DNA from: Alisma plantago-aquatica
Taxonomy: Eukaryota; Streptophyta; Magnoliopsida; Alismatales; Alismataceae
Length of the DNA stretch: 64,000 nucleotides
Reading direction: 5' to 3'
Assembly (NCBI GenBank): GCA_963693085.1
Contig: OY856409.1
Span: forward strand, 525,473,303-525,537,302
Below, piece by piece: positions 34,651 through 46,443 of the stretch. The notes under the pieces are model-generated. The model searched no databases. It was not told where the DNA came from and worked only from the letters and a program-made list of their open reading frames with translations. How positions within the stretch are numbered: position 1 is the stretch's first letter; each line of letters begins with the position of its first letter. The position numbers and the translations under genes are program-made.

Positions 34651-36910
34651 ATGAACAATAGCAAAGCCTAACATTTTCTCATTATGCAACTCAAAACTAA
34701 AGAACCTTAAACTATAAAAATCTTTAGGGTTAGATTAGTCATCTTTTAGAGACTAGATCTGACCTAGCTTCTAGGTTAGCACCTAGATGTCCAAGAACTA
34801 GGTCTAGACTAGTGCTTGTTGTATATCAGGTCCTTAGATGTCGTTCTTTCCTTATATTACAATGGTATGGGACATTTTATTTTTTGGAAATGATGTGCAT
34901 TAAGGGAAGAGAAATCATAGACATATAGCACTTGTTGTCTAGGGTAGCTACTCTAGTCTACACCATGCTCTCACCCCTTTCATTAGTTTTCCTGGAACTA
35001 TACTCTCTACTATGTGTGGGGCACTCATTTTCGGGATTTGGTTTTTGGTTCCAATCGGATCGAACCTTGATAGTTATCTCTGACACATATTTTATCGGAG
35101 AAAAACTATATCATATTTTATTATGTATATGTATTACAAAAATATATCCCCACACATGTACAAGTAGGAGGTGGTCATGCAACCGAAGTTGAAGTGAATG
35201 ACATCGATCTAGAAGAGAGAGTAGTTCTAGATTAGATGTCTAGAGCCTTGTTAGAATATGTGATACATGGAATAGATGAAATAAGTTTTGATGATATGAT
35301 GTAAGTCTTATACATATGACATAAGATGGTTATGATGATCTATGTTTGTCTTTGAGGACTTCAGTTCAGTTTTGAGGATTGGAGATGGGCTTTGATTATG
35401 AAAGTATGTATGTTTCTCTAAGATAAGGTAGGATAAGCTAAGACAAAGATGTGAATCAACAAGAGACTCAATCTCTTTTATGAAGGAGGACATCTAGTGT
35501 TAGGACCAGTTTTGGGGTTAACTCCAGAGAGAGTAAGACCCATAGGGAGAAGGTCAGAGAACCTAGACTCCATGATATGAGAAATATGAGAAATATGAGA
35601 ATTATGAGATACATGATATGATATGTCCTAAACTAGACTACTCCTGAGTGATTGAGTTGAATCTCTTTGTGCATGATTGCTATAATCTTGCTGAACCCTA
35701 CGTGTCCTTGGGAGGACCAAACCCTAGAGACAGAGAGAGGCTGGTTATATGTGCATAAGTGATATGAATATGAGTTCCTACAATCTGGGTGAGGGAGAGA
35801 GAGTCCTAAGAACCTAGAGGAGGTAGATGTGTTAGTTTCTGTAAAAGCCACATGCTCGGGTTGGTGGTTCCCCGTGTAGGACACTAGTGGTGTATAAGAG
35901 AGAGAGTTGATGAACAATTTTCATGGGTAGAGAAAGGTGAAGAGAATGTAATAGCATGTTTTAGTTTGTGCTTATGTGGCTAGATCTTGCAAAGTTATCA
36001 CCAATGCCAATGAGGTAGACTTGATAACCCTAGAACAAAGAGGGAAGATAAGGTTTGTCCATATGAGATACTCATAGAGGATAGCTAGCTCAGAAAGACT
36101 AATCATGGCAATATCCTCATGATATGGGTTAGGAGAACCTCAGTTGAACTAGATAAAGTTTTGATAGATGTTTAACAAGACACTTGTATAAGTTTGTTTA
36201 TCACAACCATGATATACTATATGTAAGGATGTCATCTAAGATATAATCTCTAGACGTGATATATAAACATGATATTATGGAAACCTAGAGATGGTTTAAT
36301 AGATATCAATGCATAAATGGTTAACCATATACTTGAATAATGATGATAATGTGATATAGTTGGTTAATCAGGTTATGAATTCACTAATAAAGTTTATAAC
36401 CTAATATGAAAATGAAACGAGACCATAATGATGATATATGCCAAATAGTGATAATGTTAGTGCTTAATAAATATGTTGTTTATAGTATGAATTTGTTTCT
36501 CAATAATATGTTGATGACCCATTGATATAATGGGCTAGCTTTAGTTAGCTCCTTTAGAACATGGTAATATGATGTGGGAACCCTAATTCATGGGTCAAGA
36601 TAAAGATGCAACCCTAACATATGAGATATGTCATGACATAATTAGAGTTTCTAAACCCTTTTGAAGGGGTAGTTCACCCTAGATGCTTTGATAACCTTCT
36701 AGGAGTGGTTCATATATGTTTTAGACATGATGTTTATGGGAATTTTTTGCATAGAGTGGTTCCCTACATATGGATGAGGACCTTGAGTTGTCCTTGGAGT
36801 ATGGGTATGGCTTAATTTTGAGGACACAATTTCTTTTTAGACGTATATGATGTGAAAGACTGGATTTTGGCTTAATTTCAAGGATAAAATTTCTTTTAAG
36901 CTGTGTAGGA
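34651..36910 (+). other. Element B interior, non-coding
   Basis: No gag or pol motif in any frame. Near 35500-35920 the text has repeated GAGAATATGAGA and 'AGAACCTAGA' phrases, a degenerate low-complexity block. The 3' end holds a 60-bp tandem duplication of the purine-tract region. Confidence 0.7.
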
Positions 36911-36928
36911 TGTGATGGAGTGGAATTT
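36809..36928 (+). repeat. 60-bp tandem duplication across the PPT/LTR junction of B
   Basis: GGCTTAATTTTGAGGACACA with its downstream TTTCTTTTTAG and TGTGAAAGACTGG (from 36809) repeats at 36869 as GGCTTAATTTCAAGGATAAA, TTTCTTTTAAG and TGTGATGGAGTGG. The period is exactly 60 bp. The second copy is the functional LTR start, and the first looks like a ghost LTR start. Confidence 0.8.
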
Positions 36929-39900
36929 TAAGATCCTAAATATCAAGGACATAAGTGAATAAATGTGTTTAGTTTATAATATTGGGAATTACAAGCTTTT
37001 TGGTAAAGTTGCTATATTGATTGATGTTGATATCATGAGTAAGATCCTTAACTTTATTCCTTTTTGAAGTATTTAAGTTGATGAGAATATGGTGGATTTT
37101 TGTCCCCAAATTTGAGTATAATGTATCTTGAGAGATAGGAAAGCTATGGTTAATATTTGGTGGCAAATGGAGTACCCTAGAGGGAGTTATTAAGGTTTGA
37201 ATTTTGTGAAATGATGTGAATTGTTGATGATTTATGGACCTAAGTTTTAATCTTCAGCCTTTGTCATGCACCCTTGGAGTATTTGGATGGGATGTGAGGC
37301 CAGTTTATGGCCATGGATCTTTGATCCAGGGGTTGTGACCTTTAAGAAGCAGGAGGCCCGGATTCTGGGTTGGCAAAACTTCATCTGGATCGCACACGAT
37401 GGGGCAACGACTGTGATTATGCCTCAACCTGGCAGTTACAACTTGACTATCGGTGGCGACCACACACATCATGGTGCCCTCAGGACGTGGTTCTAGTGGT
37501 GAAACTGAGTAGACCGTTTTACTTGACTCAAGTAGAGGAGTGAGGAGAGCCCTTAGATGAGATGTGAAACCACTCCAGTAGGGAGAACAAGCTCTCCATC
37601 TCCACGACCTCCCCACTGCAACCTATAGGTCAGAGGAAGTTGGAGTAGGAGCATAAAATGGAGATACAAGGTTGACATAGGGAATCCATTAGCGGAAAAT
37701 GATGTGCAAGATTAGTAGAGTTTTTTTCTGGCCTTTTGGTGATCTCTGATGCTAGATTTGATGGGAGGTCGAGGTCACCCTTGTCAGAGAAAAAGGTATG
37801 GCTGGGGGAGCTGTAGTTGTCCCTTATACCTCAAACCCAGTGGCTATAATGGTTCCTGGAGTTCCACCAGAGCTTCTAAGGGCCTCAGATTCAAGATTTG
37901 AAGTGGGGAAGCCTAGTTCCCCCTTTCACCCACCACCGCGGCGACGAACATCAGCTGGCGTCTGCGAGCTCGACCAAGAAGGAGCGCTAGGGGAGGAGAA
38001 ACCCCATGTTCTCACCATTGTGAACCTTCAAGGACACCTGAAGGTTCTCAAAGATGAAAGTTTCTGCAAAGAGGAACACCGGACGCTCGAGCTCTTGTCA
38101 GAGTAGTGCTCTGTAATGGCACACATGGTGAACAGGGGGCGAGCGGGAATCTGGATTGTCTGTGTTTACTCGAGAGATAGGGAAGAGCCCCGACTCGGGT
38201 TCTCAGATCTATGGATCTGTGGATCCACGTCCAAACTCGGCTCATAGAAGACCACAACAACCAAAGGAGGTGCACCCTCCTCAGGGCCATGTGTCACCTC
38301 CTGATTGGCCTGAGAAATGTAAAATCCATAAAATGCTTAGCTCATATATAACTCATAGTAATTATCCCGTATATCAGAAAAAAAACATATAGTATACCAA
38401 AATTCTCAGAATAAATGAGTAGAACACAATAAAATGATAATATCATCCTTTTGATGCACTAATAATAGTGATATCATGTAAATTATGAAATGCTTGTTTC
38501 ATGGATAATAAATATCAAACGATGACCTCAAATAATGATAATTTACCAATAATTCTAGAACATGATAAGAATTCAATGGATAAAAGATATGATCATGTTA
38601 TGACACATAATCCTTTAAATTGCTCAATATGGCTATTTAGGTCTAATAACCCTAAATAAGATGTAATAAATACATACAATGTCAATAAATGATGAAATTT
38701 ATAGAACACCCTCATATCAGTAACTGAAAGATAATATGTAAATTTGATATCACTTAAATGCACAAAATCCATGTTATATGAAGATGACCCATAATACATG
38801 TGTTGTAACCCTAATTTGAATAATGTATATAGGGTTAATATGTGCACAAAAAGGATATGGAACCTAATGTTTAGATAATGAACCATAATATGGAAAATGA
38901 CATCAGTAAGATAAATCTAAGATAAGAATGCAAGTAATGATGCACATATCCTAATGACTAAGTCAAACCCTAATGGACATAAATAGGGTTAAGATGATGA
39001 GACCTGATGATAGTATGTGGTCTTGTCTTAATTAGGGGTTGACCAAGATATAGATGAGATCAGGAATATGGGTTAGAATGTCTCTTGATCAAGGTACGTC
39101 ATTACCTCTTACTTGGATTATTATACAATATACTTGTATTATATGTGTAGTACAACACTTGGCATATGATATTGGATGAAATGATTATTCTTGTATCCTA
39201 TGTTGCTTGAGCTTTCCCTACTTATGGTTATGAACACATGAAACATAATATATCTGATCCATCATATGATAGCACTAAACTCTTTGGTAGTATAGTGCAT
39301 TGAGGTGATCTAACTCTTTGGTAGGAGATCACATTGTATACATGATCTAACTCTTTGGTAGGAGATCATAAGGCCTAAAAGAATCTATCTCTTTGGTGAC
39401 AGATGTATGATATATATGATGGAAATTGTGCTTAAAATATGTGTTCTCTTTTGTTAATAAACATCTTTGTGCAAGTATATGCTTTTTTATATTTGTTTAA
39501 TGTTGCCAAGTATTAGTTTTATCTTATTGCCAAGATATGATGAAAGGTATATAAAAGACACGTAGGTGTACTCAGTACAATATTCTTGAATATTATGTTG
39601 ATGTGTACCGCATGTAATCTTCTGTTTAGGCTGTGGACTTATGATCTAGAAGAACAAGGATGTTTGTGAGTTGTGTGATGAGATGATGTACATGTGAACA
39701 TGTTGTTTAGTCATAGTACATGTATATGTAGAGTTTGATGTTCAATATGTAATATCAATATTGTAACAATTGATTATGTAATTATATGTTGAATGGTGAA
39801 CATGTGTTGTATGTTTTTGTTATTGTTTATGTACATGTGCTACTGTTGTTCCTTCTGACTTACTCTGATTTTCTTCTTCTTAGCCTAGTATGTGGTGTTT

Positions 39901-39983
39901 AAATTAGGATTCCCGCTGAGGTGAGGGTACCAATTTAGATGTCGCACATCAGATTAAGTTTTAGAAAATCAGGGGACGTAACA
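36911..39983 (+). repeat. Right LTR of element B
   Basis: 3073 bp, TGTGATGG...GTAACA. It lacks the SINE and LARD-A found in the left copy, and has an extra copy of the GATCTAACTCTTTGGTAGGA unit near 39340. Confidence 0.92.
37798..38106 (+). other. LTR-borne frame (copy 2) in a GC-rich island
   Basis: 102 codons opening MAGGAVVVPYTSNP and collinear with the 19909 frame until a different stop. Amino-acid changes are as frequent as expected without selection. No family recognised. Confidence 0.3.
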
Positions 39984-39988
39984 TTTAC

Positions 39989-42900
39989 CCTTCAAAAGCA
40001 TGAATTACTATCCTTAGGATTGTTTTTTCTAAAAATTTAGTTATCAACTTCTATAGTTTACTACAAAATAACAAGGATAATTTTATGTGTGATTTATACA
40101 TCAACAATTGACCTTGTCTAAGAGGTAATTTGGTATTGATGACATTGTGTACTTTGATATTACTCATTATTACTAAGTTTCTCTCAATTCATAACATGTA
40201 ATCGTTATGTCTTCATTACCAAATATATTTCTTATTAAAATATAATCTTTCTTTACACGATTGATATTCCAGTTTCATTTTTAAATTGATAATAGATGTC
40301 TTATATAGGAATAGTGACATAGTCTTCACGGCGAATTTCATCTAATTATTTTTTTAATATATGCATAAATTATTTTATAGGTTGCCAACATCCTAACATT
40401 TGAATGATGTATATTTGAGTTTTTAGTACCTTGAGGTGGACATGTAACTATGCAATAAAATATTTGTCTCTCAAAGTTGCTGGAAAATCATGATCAAGAA
40501 AATAAATAAAAAATATGATAAATGTAAAGAGCAAGAGGTCCAATAACTGGTTTTCTTACAATTCAGATTTAAGCTTACCTTTCCATTCCTAGTCATCGAC
40601 GCTAATCCACACAAATTCCTCTATCAATCAGAAAATAAATGATCCCCAAATACATTATATGGTGTTCATTAGCTTCTACTTCATCATTTGATGTAAGTTT
40701 TAAGAACTTCTCCTCTCATGTGCTCATCAAGAGTTCAAATAGGATATGAATAATGTTGCAACGGCTCCTCTGAAAAATATGAAAAGAATAAGACAAAGCA
40801 TAATTAGCTATGTGAACTTTGAATGCTTTAATATTTCATGATATACATCTGAATCAAGAAGGCATTGTATATGTAGGTAACTACAATAATATTTTGACTT
40901 ACCATTAATATTATTGTATGTACTTTTTTGAACTAAAAGTGAGTTTCCATTAGCCTATTGAATCAAAAGAAGAAAGAATTCAAAAGCGTAATAAATAAAA
41001 TCCATCATTTAGGTAAATACAACTCGATCTGAGATTTAAAAATTTAAAACTATATTCATTGTTTTGAAGTTTGGATCATGTAAATAGATACATTTTACTC
41101 CATCTCTAGTGATAAAAAAACATGTGAGTATAAAAGCTACAAATCTGAACTAAATATCAACAATTTGTTGCTTTGCAGGCTTCCAACCATCACAATAGAT
41201 TCACAAAAATGTTATGGCACTACGACCAGACAAAATATGGGCATATAAATAAATACTTTAAATATACATTTTTGGTGGCTTTGCCTCTCTATGGCCATAG
41301 CCCGATTCTATTATAGATATTTTCTCTGGATTTCGCATCCATGCCTAGTTTCCATATAAAGAAAGACGCATAGAACTTCTGAATGGGCATAAATTTGACT
41401 ACACAAAACAAACTCTGTGTAACTTTTCAAAATAATATTAGGAAGATTGTATAAAGACACTTCAAGCTTGTAGTTTCCCTCTATACATACAGCCTGATTT
41501 AGTCGAGTTGGTTGCAACATAGGAGGGAGAAAACACCAAAACACAACTAGACAACAAGCAACCATAACACAATATCTCCAATCTAACCTGCGATCACTGC
41601 ATAATATGAATCATTAAATAGCCGTGGTTGACGAGGAAGACAGCACAAATGAAACTCAGATGTGTTATACTCAGGAATGACCTTCCATTAGGGAATACGA
41701 AAGCATGATCTTCACGAGCACAACAATAGATTGGCTGAGGGAATAATGTAGTTTGAGAAGACGCCTTCGACTACCTCCATGGCCTTGCACCATCTTCTCA
41801 ACAACATCTCACAGTATGGCAGCTATTGTTGTTGCAAATTGACACCGCTAAAATATAGATCAACTTGGTTGAAGGCCGAGAGTACTATAATCCATCCCTC
41901 GTCAAGATCTACCTCCTCATGCTGCTATTTCTATTAACGTTTCAATTGGTATCTCCATACCAAGGCACACGGTCTAGGGTGGCCTAATCAAACAGAAACC
42001 ACAGACAGCCTGACCAGTGATTGTCACACCAGTGCATAAACGAGACTTGAGCATCAATGACGGCAGTGACAAGGGACACGACGACATGTACTTCACCTGC
42101 AACAGATTGATTTGATAATTCCATATAGGGTTTCTTGATATGCTGAATGAGCAGATTCTGCGTCCAACAATCATTCTGGCTAATAAATCGCACTGTGTTT
42201 TCGATAGATCTACTCGTCACCGAGAGTCGTTCAGATAGCTACCTAACTGCATTTCTTCTTGGTATGAAAGATACGTTGGCAGGAGGAAGCCGCCAATGAT
42301 GATGGGGAGAAGAAAGTGGAAGAAGGTATGGAACGACAGATGGAAGAGACGTGATATGGCCCTCCTTTTGTCTGAGTCTCAAAGCAACAACTATAATATA
42401 ACAAGTTGGAAAAAAAATTGAAGGAAGTATAATAAAAGGAGGAGACCACCCATTAATGTATCCACAAATTAAAAGTCACATTATCCTACGGATGGAGATA
42501 ACGGAAGACAGAGACGAGTTGTGATGCTTAGAATGATAGAATAGTGGATATGCCTACTGCTAGTGATATCTATTTTGTAATCGGTTCTAATATAAAAAGA
42601 CAAATACAAAAGATGTTGTGCTAGTTTAAATAAAGCCCAAAAAAATAAAGGTGTACGACACTAATTTCCCCCCTCTCTATGTAGTTCTCTTAATCTATTA
42701 TTTGGCTGAGTGATTTTCTTAAAAATTAGAAATTTTATGTTCATCTATCCTACTGTGCAATTAATCCAATAGCATCTTCTATTTTTTTATTGGGATCAAT
42801 TTCAGCGGTGTCACTCTTTCTTCTACCAAGTTTCATTCCAATGTTACTGCTTTCATCCTACGAGTTACATACTGACATTGCTTTAATTTTGTGCCATGCT

Positions 42901-43539
42901 TCACATATCTAATCCTCTAACACTATGTATGACTTTTCACCCCAACCTCTCTCATGATCATTTTTGTAGTTGGCGTGAGGAGAAAAATAGAGGAAGATGA
43001 GTAGATGAAAGAGATGAGATGGAGGAGAGAAGATGAAGAGAAGAAACCATATCATCCGATCATATTTTCTAATTTCTGCATATTCTTCTATGTTGTTGAC
43101 ACCTACTATAACATATATTCATATAGTAGCACGTGTCAAACACATGCTTCCTATTGTGATGCATATTCCTATAACAACACTCTTATCCTAATTATAGCAC
43201 ATTATTTCAATATTGGTACTTCTCGTACATAACTACTTCGACAATAATGGTGATCGAAATGACTTCTATACATATTCTCCACCATCTATATTGTTATGGT
43301 TACTCATCAAAGATTGAAAAATTTATTTATGGATGCTTACACGGGTACAACAATTATCTATATCAAGGAAGAGTATATCCTATTGTCACCGCTTTTGCAT
43401 TAATGCTTATTACTTACTATGTACTATCTTTTTCAAGGAGATTTTAAAAGTACTTCAATGTTTCTGTCATAAGATTAATAGGGAGACCATTTTATGTGAG
43501 AGGAGATCAATTTTTTGTATGATCTAATTTATTTTGTTA
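39989..43539. other. Unassigned segment between B and the small copia LTR
   Basis: 39.99-41.3 kb is AT-rich and featureless. 41.58-42.5 kb is more GC-balanced, with several overlapping minus-strand frames (for example 42220-41984, 78 codons). None resembles a protein I know, and no start, splice or promoter context is convincing. 42.65-43.24 kb has C/T-rich and purine-rich patches. It could contain decayed copia sequence, since it ends in an RNase H tail. Confidence 0.45.
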
Positions 43540-43592
43540 ATATATTGGCAAGCTGGACATGTCTTTCACCCATACTCCAGCTTGAGGGAGAG
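43540..43592 (+). pseudogene. Copia RNase H C-terminal remnant and polypurine tract
   Basis: KLDMSFTHTPA, a stop, and GR can be read just before the LTR, like the KLG-x-x-x-x-H-x-PACGG ending of small copia pol proteins. The DNA then runs CTTGAGGGAGAG into the LTR at 43593. No further upstream pol sequence is readable. Confidence 0.5.
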
Positions 43593-43750
43593 TGACAGAT
43601 TTATTAGTTAATTATGTACATGGGTCTAACTGACTTGGTCCATTAGGATTTAGTTTTCTTCCTTATACATGCCCCTCACCTATATATGGGAGGGATGTTA
43701 ACCATCTATCAATAACAAATACTTCATTATCATCCATTTTGTTTTTCACA
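43593..43750 (+). repeat. Short copia LTR, 3' copy or separate element
   Basis: 158 bp, TGACAG...TTCACA, with CACCTATATATGGGAGG as TATA region. It directly follows the purine tract. It is homologous to 13442-13598 but quite diverged. No matching target duplication links the two (ATAAT and TCCTA). Confidence 0.7.
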
Positions 43751-44692
43751 TCCTATATAGGATCTAAATCTGTCTTTTCTCATGTATAACATATTATACC
43801 ACCTGAACCAAACTAGAAGCAACGTCTACTATATGTTATGATGGAATTTCCTCTACATAGAAATATAAAAATATTGTGATGGATTGAAACTTTGGGGTCT
43901 TGGGAAACCTAATGAGATAATGTATTCACGTTTTTATATTATAATAGCACCTCCTAGTAGTGTGGCAAATTTTGGGGATCAAATGATATGCACATTGTGT
44001 GTAGTTTCGTAATTGTGTTCCCTTTTGAAGGAATTTATTGATTGGTTAACGATTGAGTTTTGACATCGTAATTTAACCAGGTGGATCTTGTGTTATGATA
44101 AATCCATGATCAAAGTTTGATATTGTTTTCATGTTCCTAGAATGATATATTGAGGTATGAAAATGATGAATTAATGTGCATATTTAGGTATGATATACCA
44201 ACGTATTAATTGTTCTTAGATCTAAGTTTGATATTAGCCTTTGTTATATGATCCATTGGCTCGTGAACCATATTGGAAGATGAAAATGATTCTGATCGTT
44301 AGCAGTGGCGGAGCCACGTTTGGGCACCCTGAGGCACGTGCCTCACCCATTTTTCAGAAATACAACAAAGAAGAATTAATGCTCGGAGGAAGTTTCCAAC
44401 TGTAAATGTTATTTCTGAGGCGTTTGGTTTTCTAATTAGTAGTAAATGGTTCCTGATTCCCGATTCCAGAAATACAAAAGAGATTGGTGAGTGCCTGTCT
44501 TTTAATAAAGGATGTACGATTGGATTGTACATAAAAGACAACTATTAAGAGGCAGTCAGTAATTAAACCACAGGTGACATTCCGTCCGCCATTAGGTGTC
44601 CGAAGCAAGACCACATGCAGTAATTAACTACTTCCACTCAGTAATTAAATGTATGTTGTCTGCCACGAAAGATCAACAAGTATAAGGCCCCA

Positions 44693-44840
44693 TTGACGTT
44701 TAATTTCTCCTGAGACCATGTGTTCATCCATATTAAATACGTCGTCAACAGTCTATTGAACCAATTGACGTTTATTTATCCCAGACAGAGATCATGTATT
44801 CATCCACAATAATTGTGCCGTCAATAGTCTATTAAATCAC
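44693..44840. repeat. About 75-bp tandem duplication within the hAT element
   Basis: Two diverged copies both contain ATTGACGTTTA, ATGTRTTCATCCA, GTCAAYAGTCTATTRAAYCA, and lie head to tail. Confidence 0.8.
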
Positions 44841-45511
44841 CACGCTCCATTTTCTGGTTCCTATATAATTTTAGCTTTTCATTGGTATGGAGATCATTCG
44901 TTCACGCTGCCAAGTCTCTGAGTTGTCTATATTGTCTTTTGTTTTTGTTGTTTTTTTCTTTGCAACGTATTTGTAAGATCTCTCAGGTTCTTTTATTTAA
45001 TTTTAGTACATGTTGCTCATGGTCACGACATATGTTTTTTTCTACAACTTCTTCCTTTGTTTGTAACATGTTAATAAAAAGTTCCCCAACTTCTTCGATT
45101 GATGTTTTCCATCAGGTTATTAGCTGCTGTTTCAATGCCACACAATATGACGTGATGTACCTTATATTATTTATTTGTATTTATTTGACAGTGGTACAAG
45201 TAATCTTTGTTGTTAGTTTTTCTTTTTTTAATACAAAGTCATCTACCAGACAAGAAAAAAATGTCAGTTTTAGCATAGCTACATGAGTAGGCAATATCTT
45301 GTGAAAAGGGAGATATGTTTAAACTGAAACATTAAATGGGAGTCATGGTTATATATTCTTTCAATTTCGATATCTGCAACTCTCGACAGGAGCATTGTAT
45401 ATGTAGTTTTCTGTCGAGTTTAATTTACTAAGCTCTAATTAAATAGTATCTTTTTAGTTATAGTATGTCTAATACTTAGTTGACTTATTTTCTCTTGTAT
45501 CTATTAAAACA

Positions 45512-45576
45512 TAAATCAATCAAAACTTGATCAATTCCATAAAAAAAAGAAATCAATCAAAACTTGATCAATTCTT
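45512..45576. repeat. AATCAATCAAAACTTGATCA direct repeat
   Basis: Two almost identical 25-bp copies about 38 bp apart, separated by an A-rich linker, near the right end of the hAT element. Confidence 0.8.
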
Positions 45577-45816
45577 AATTAAGAAAAAACTCTCCGACGG
45601 TCCATCGCTCATTAAAATATGTATCAATAAACATTGCCACTTAATAAAATTCTCATCTTTTGTTTGTGCCTCACCCACTATAAATTCCTGGCTCCGCCAC
45701 TTATCGTTAGATAATTATCAGACGGTTTATGGAGACCGTCTTCTTCAAAATGGTTACAACATGTTTTGGCACGTCAATCTCCTACACTATTAGGATAGTC
45801 CATCATGGGTCAAGGG

Positions 45817-46250
45817 TGTTGTTTAATTACGTTACTTTTATCTTTCTTTATTTTAGCATAGGTGTAGGCTACATGCAATGGTATGTGCATGGAATGATGA
45901 GAGAGGTAGAAAGTGCACGTGTAGTGAAGTTAGTTGGATCTCATACCCACTTTTCTAGCTGCGTGTTGTTCTCTCCTTTTCATTATAAATAAGAAAAAAT
46001 GCAATGATTGGAAACACTAAGTCCAACTCTAAGAGAGGCGATGTCTAAGACGAGACAAGTTACCAAAATGTCCTTTAAATTCTCTCTCTTGGTTTAGCCA
46101 ATTCATTCATTGTTTCCAGTGGAGTTTACGCACATACAGTACGACTCGGTGGCTCTTACACCACAAAGCCCGCGCTAATGCACTATGACTCGACACAACT
46201 TGCGTATGTGATTTGGCATATATTTTAGGGATAAAAAAAGTGGACTGACA
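45817..46250 (+). repeat. Copia E 5' LTR
   Basis: TGTTGTTTAATTACG...GGACTGACA, with TTATAAATAAGA as a likely TATA region near 45984. It aligns with 58938-59374 throughout, including GCAATGATTGGAAACACTA. Confidence 0.9.
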
Positions 46251-46252
46251 AG

Positions 46253-46264
46253 TGGTATCAGAGA
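46253..46264 (+). promoter_or_regulatory. Copia E primer-binding site
   Basis: TGGTATCAGAGA two bases after the 5' LTR, differing from the canonical tRNA-Met site only at the last base. Confidence 0.85.
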
Positions 46265-46332
46265 ACGTTGACCCCTGGATACCAAAATAGGCGCCGAAAC
46301 AATTCATCGGTGATTCTTCTTTGAGAATAGAT

Positions 46333-46443
46333 ATGGCGACAATGGAGGGTTAGGAGAGCAACGTCACGCTGCAGTACCCGTTACTCACAAGGAACATCTA
46401 CGCAGCCTGGTCCTTGAAGATGTAAGTAAACCTACAAGCATAG
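46333..46443 (+). pseudogene. Copia E gag, N-terminal piece
   Basis: The ATG at 46333 gives MATMEG, a stop, then ESNVTLQYPLLT and NIYAAWSLKM, another stop, and VNLQA. The Trp-x-x-x-M and VNLQA landmarks are normal copia gag N-terminus. It is cut at 46444 by an LTR-type insertion and picks up as GVWSSIVNDD at about 52066. Confidence 0.8.

Larger units (their letters stand above)
19016..39988 (+). mobile_element. Non-autonomous LTR element B (LARD-like), split by LARD-A
   Basis: The left LTR is 19021-21843 plus 34294-34636, and the right LTR is 36911-39983. The interior, 34637-36910, has no gag or pol. The right LTR starts TGTGATGGAGTGG (left copy TATGATGG) and both end GGGGACGTAACA. A tRNA-Met primer site follows the left LTR at 34639. 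Flanks TTTTC (19016-19020) and TTTAC (39984-39988) match at four of five bases, as expected of an old target duplication. LTRs of about 3.1 kb around a 2.3-kb empty interior fit a large retrotransposon derivative. The interior's 3' end keeps chromovirus-like GAGGACACAATTTC and purine-tract remnants, so B probably derives from a Tekay/Del-type gypsy element. Confidence 0.85.
44295..45710. mobile_element. Non-autonomous hAT element, 1400 bp
   Basis: The element is 44303-45702. Ends are CAGTGGCGGAGCCACG on the left and, on the right, the reverse complement of AAGTGGCGGAGCCAGG. The 8-bp duplication ATCGTTAG is perfect (44295-44302, 45703-45710). CAGTGGCGGAGCCA ends with 8-bp duplications are classic for plant hAT elements. 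Inside are a subterminal GAGGCACGTGCCTCACC, two tandem duplications, and a 134-codon hydrophobic frame (44882-45286) that does not look like transposase. A TATATAA and splice-like TTTTAG sites around 44860-45000 leave open a captured host fragment. Confidence 0.9.

Noticed and set aside
37305..37616. 103-codon minus-strand frame
   Set aside because: It is the antisense of the GC-rich island in the B LTR, with only a partial counterpart in the other LTR.
41974..42449. Overlapping minus-strand frames as a host gene
   Set aside because: Short, overlapping in two frames, no known motif and no convincing start or splice context.
44882..45286. 134-codon membrane protein gene inside the hAT element
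   Set aside because: Hydrophobic composition comes from T-rich DNA, and no domain or codon bias supports it. A captured fragment is possible but unproven.
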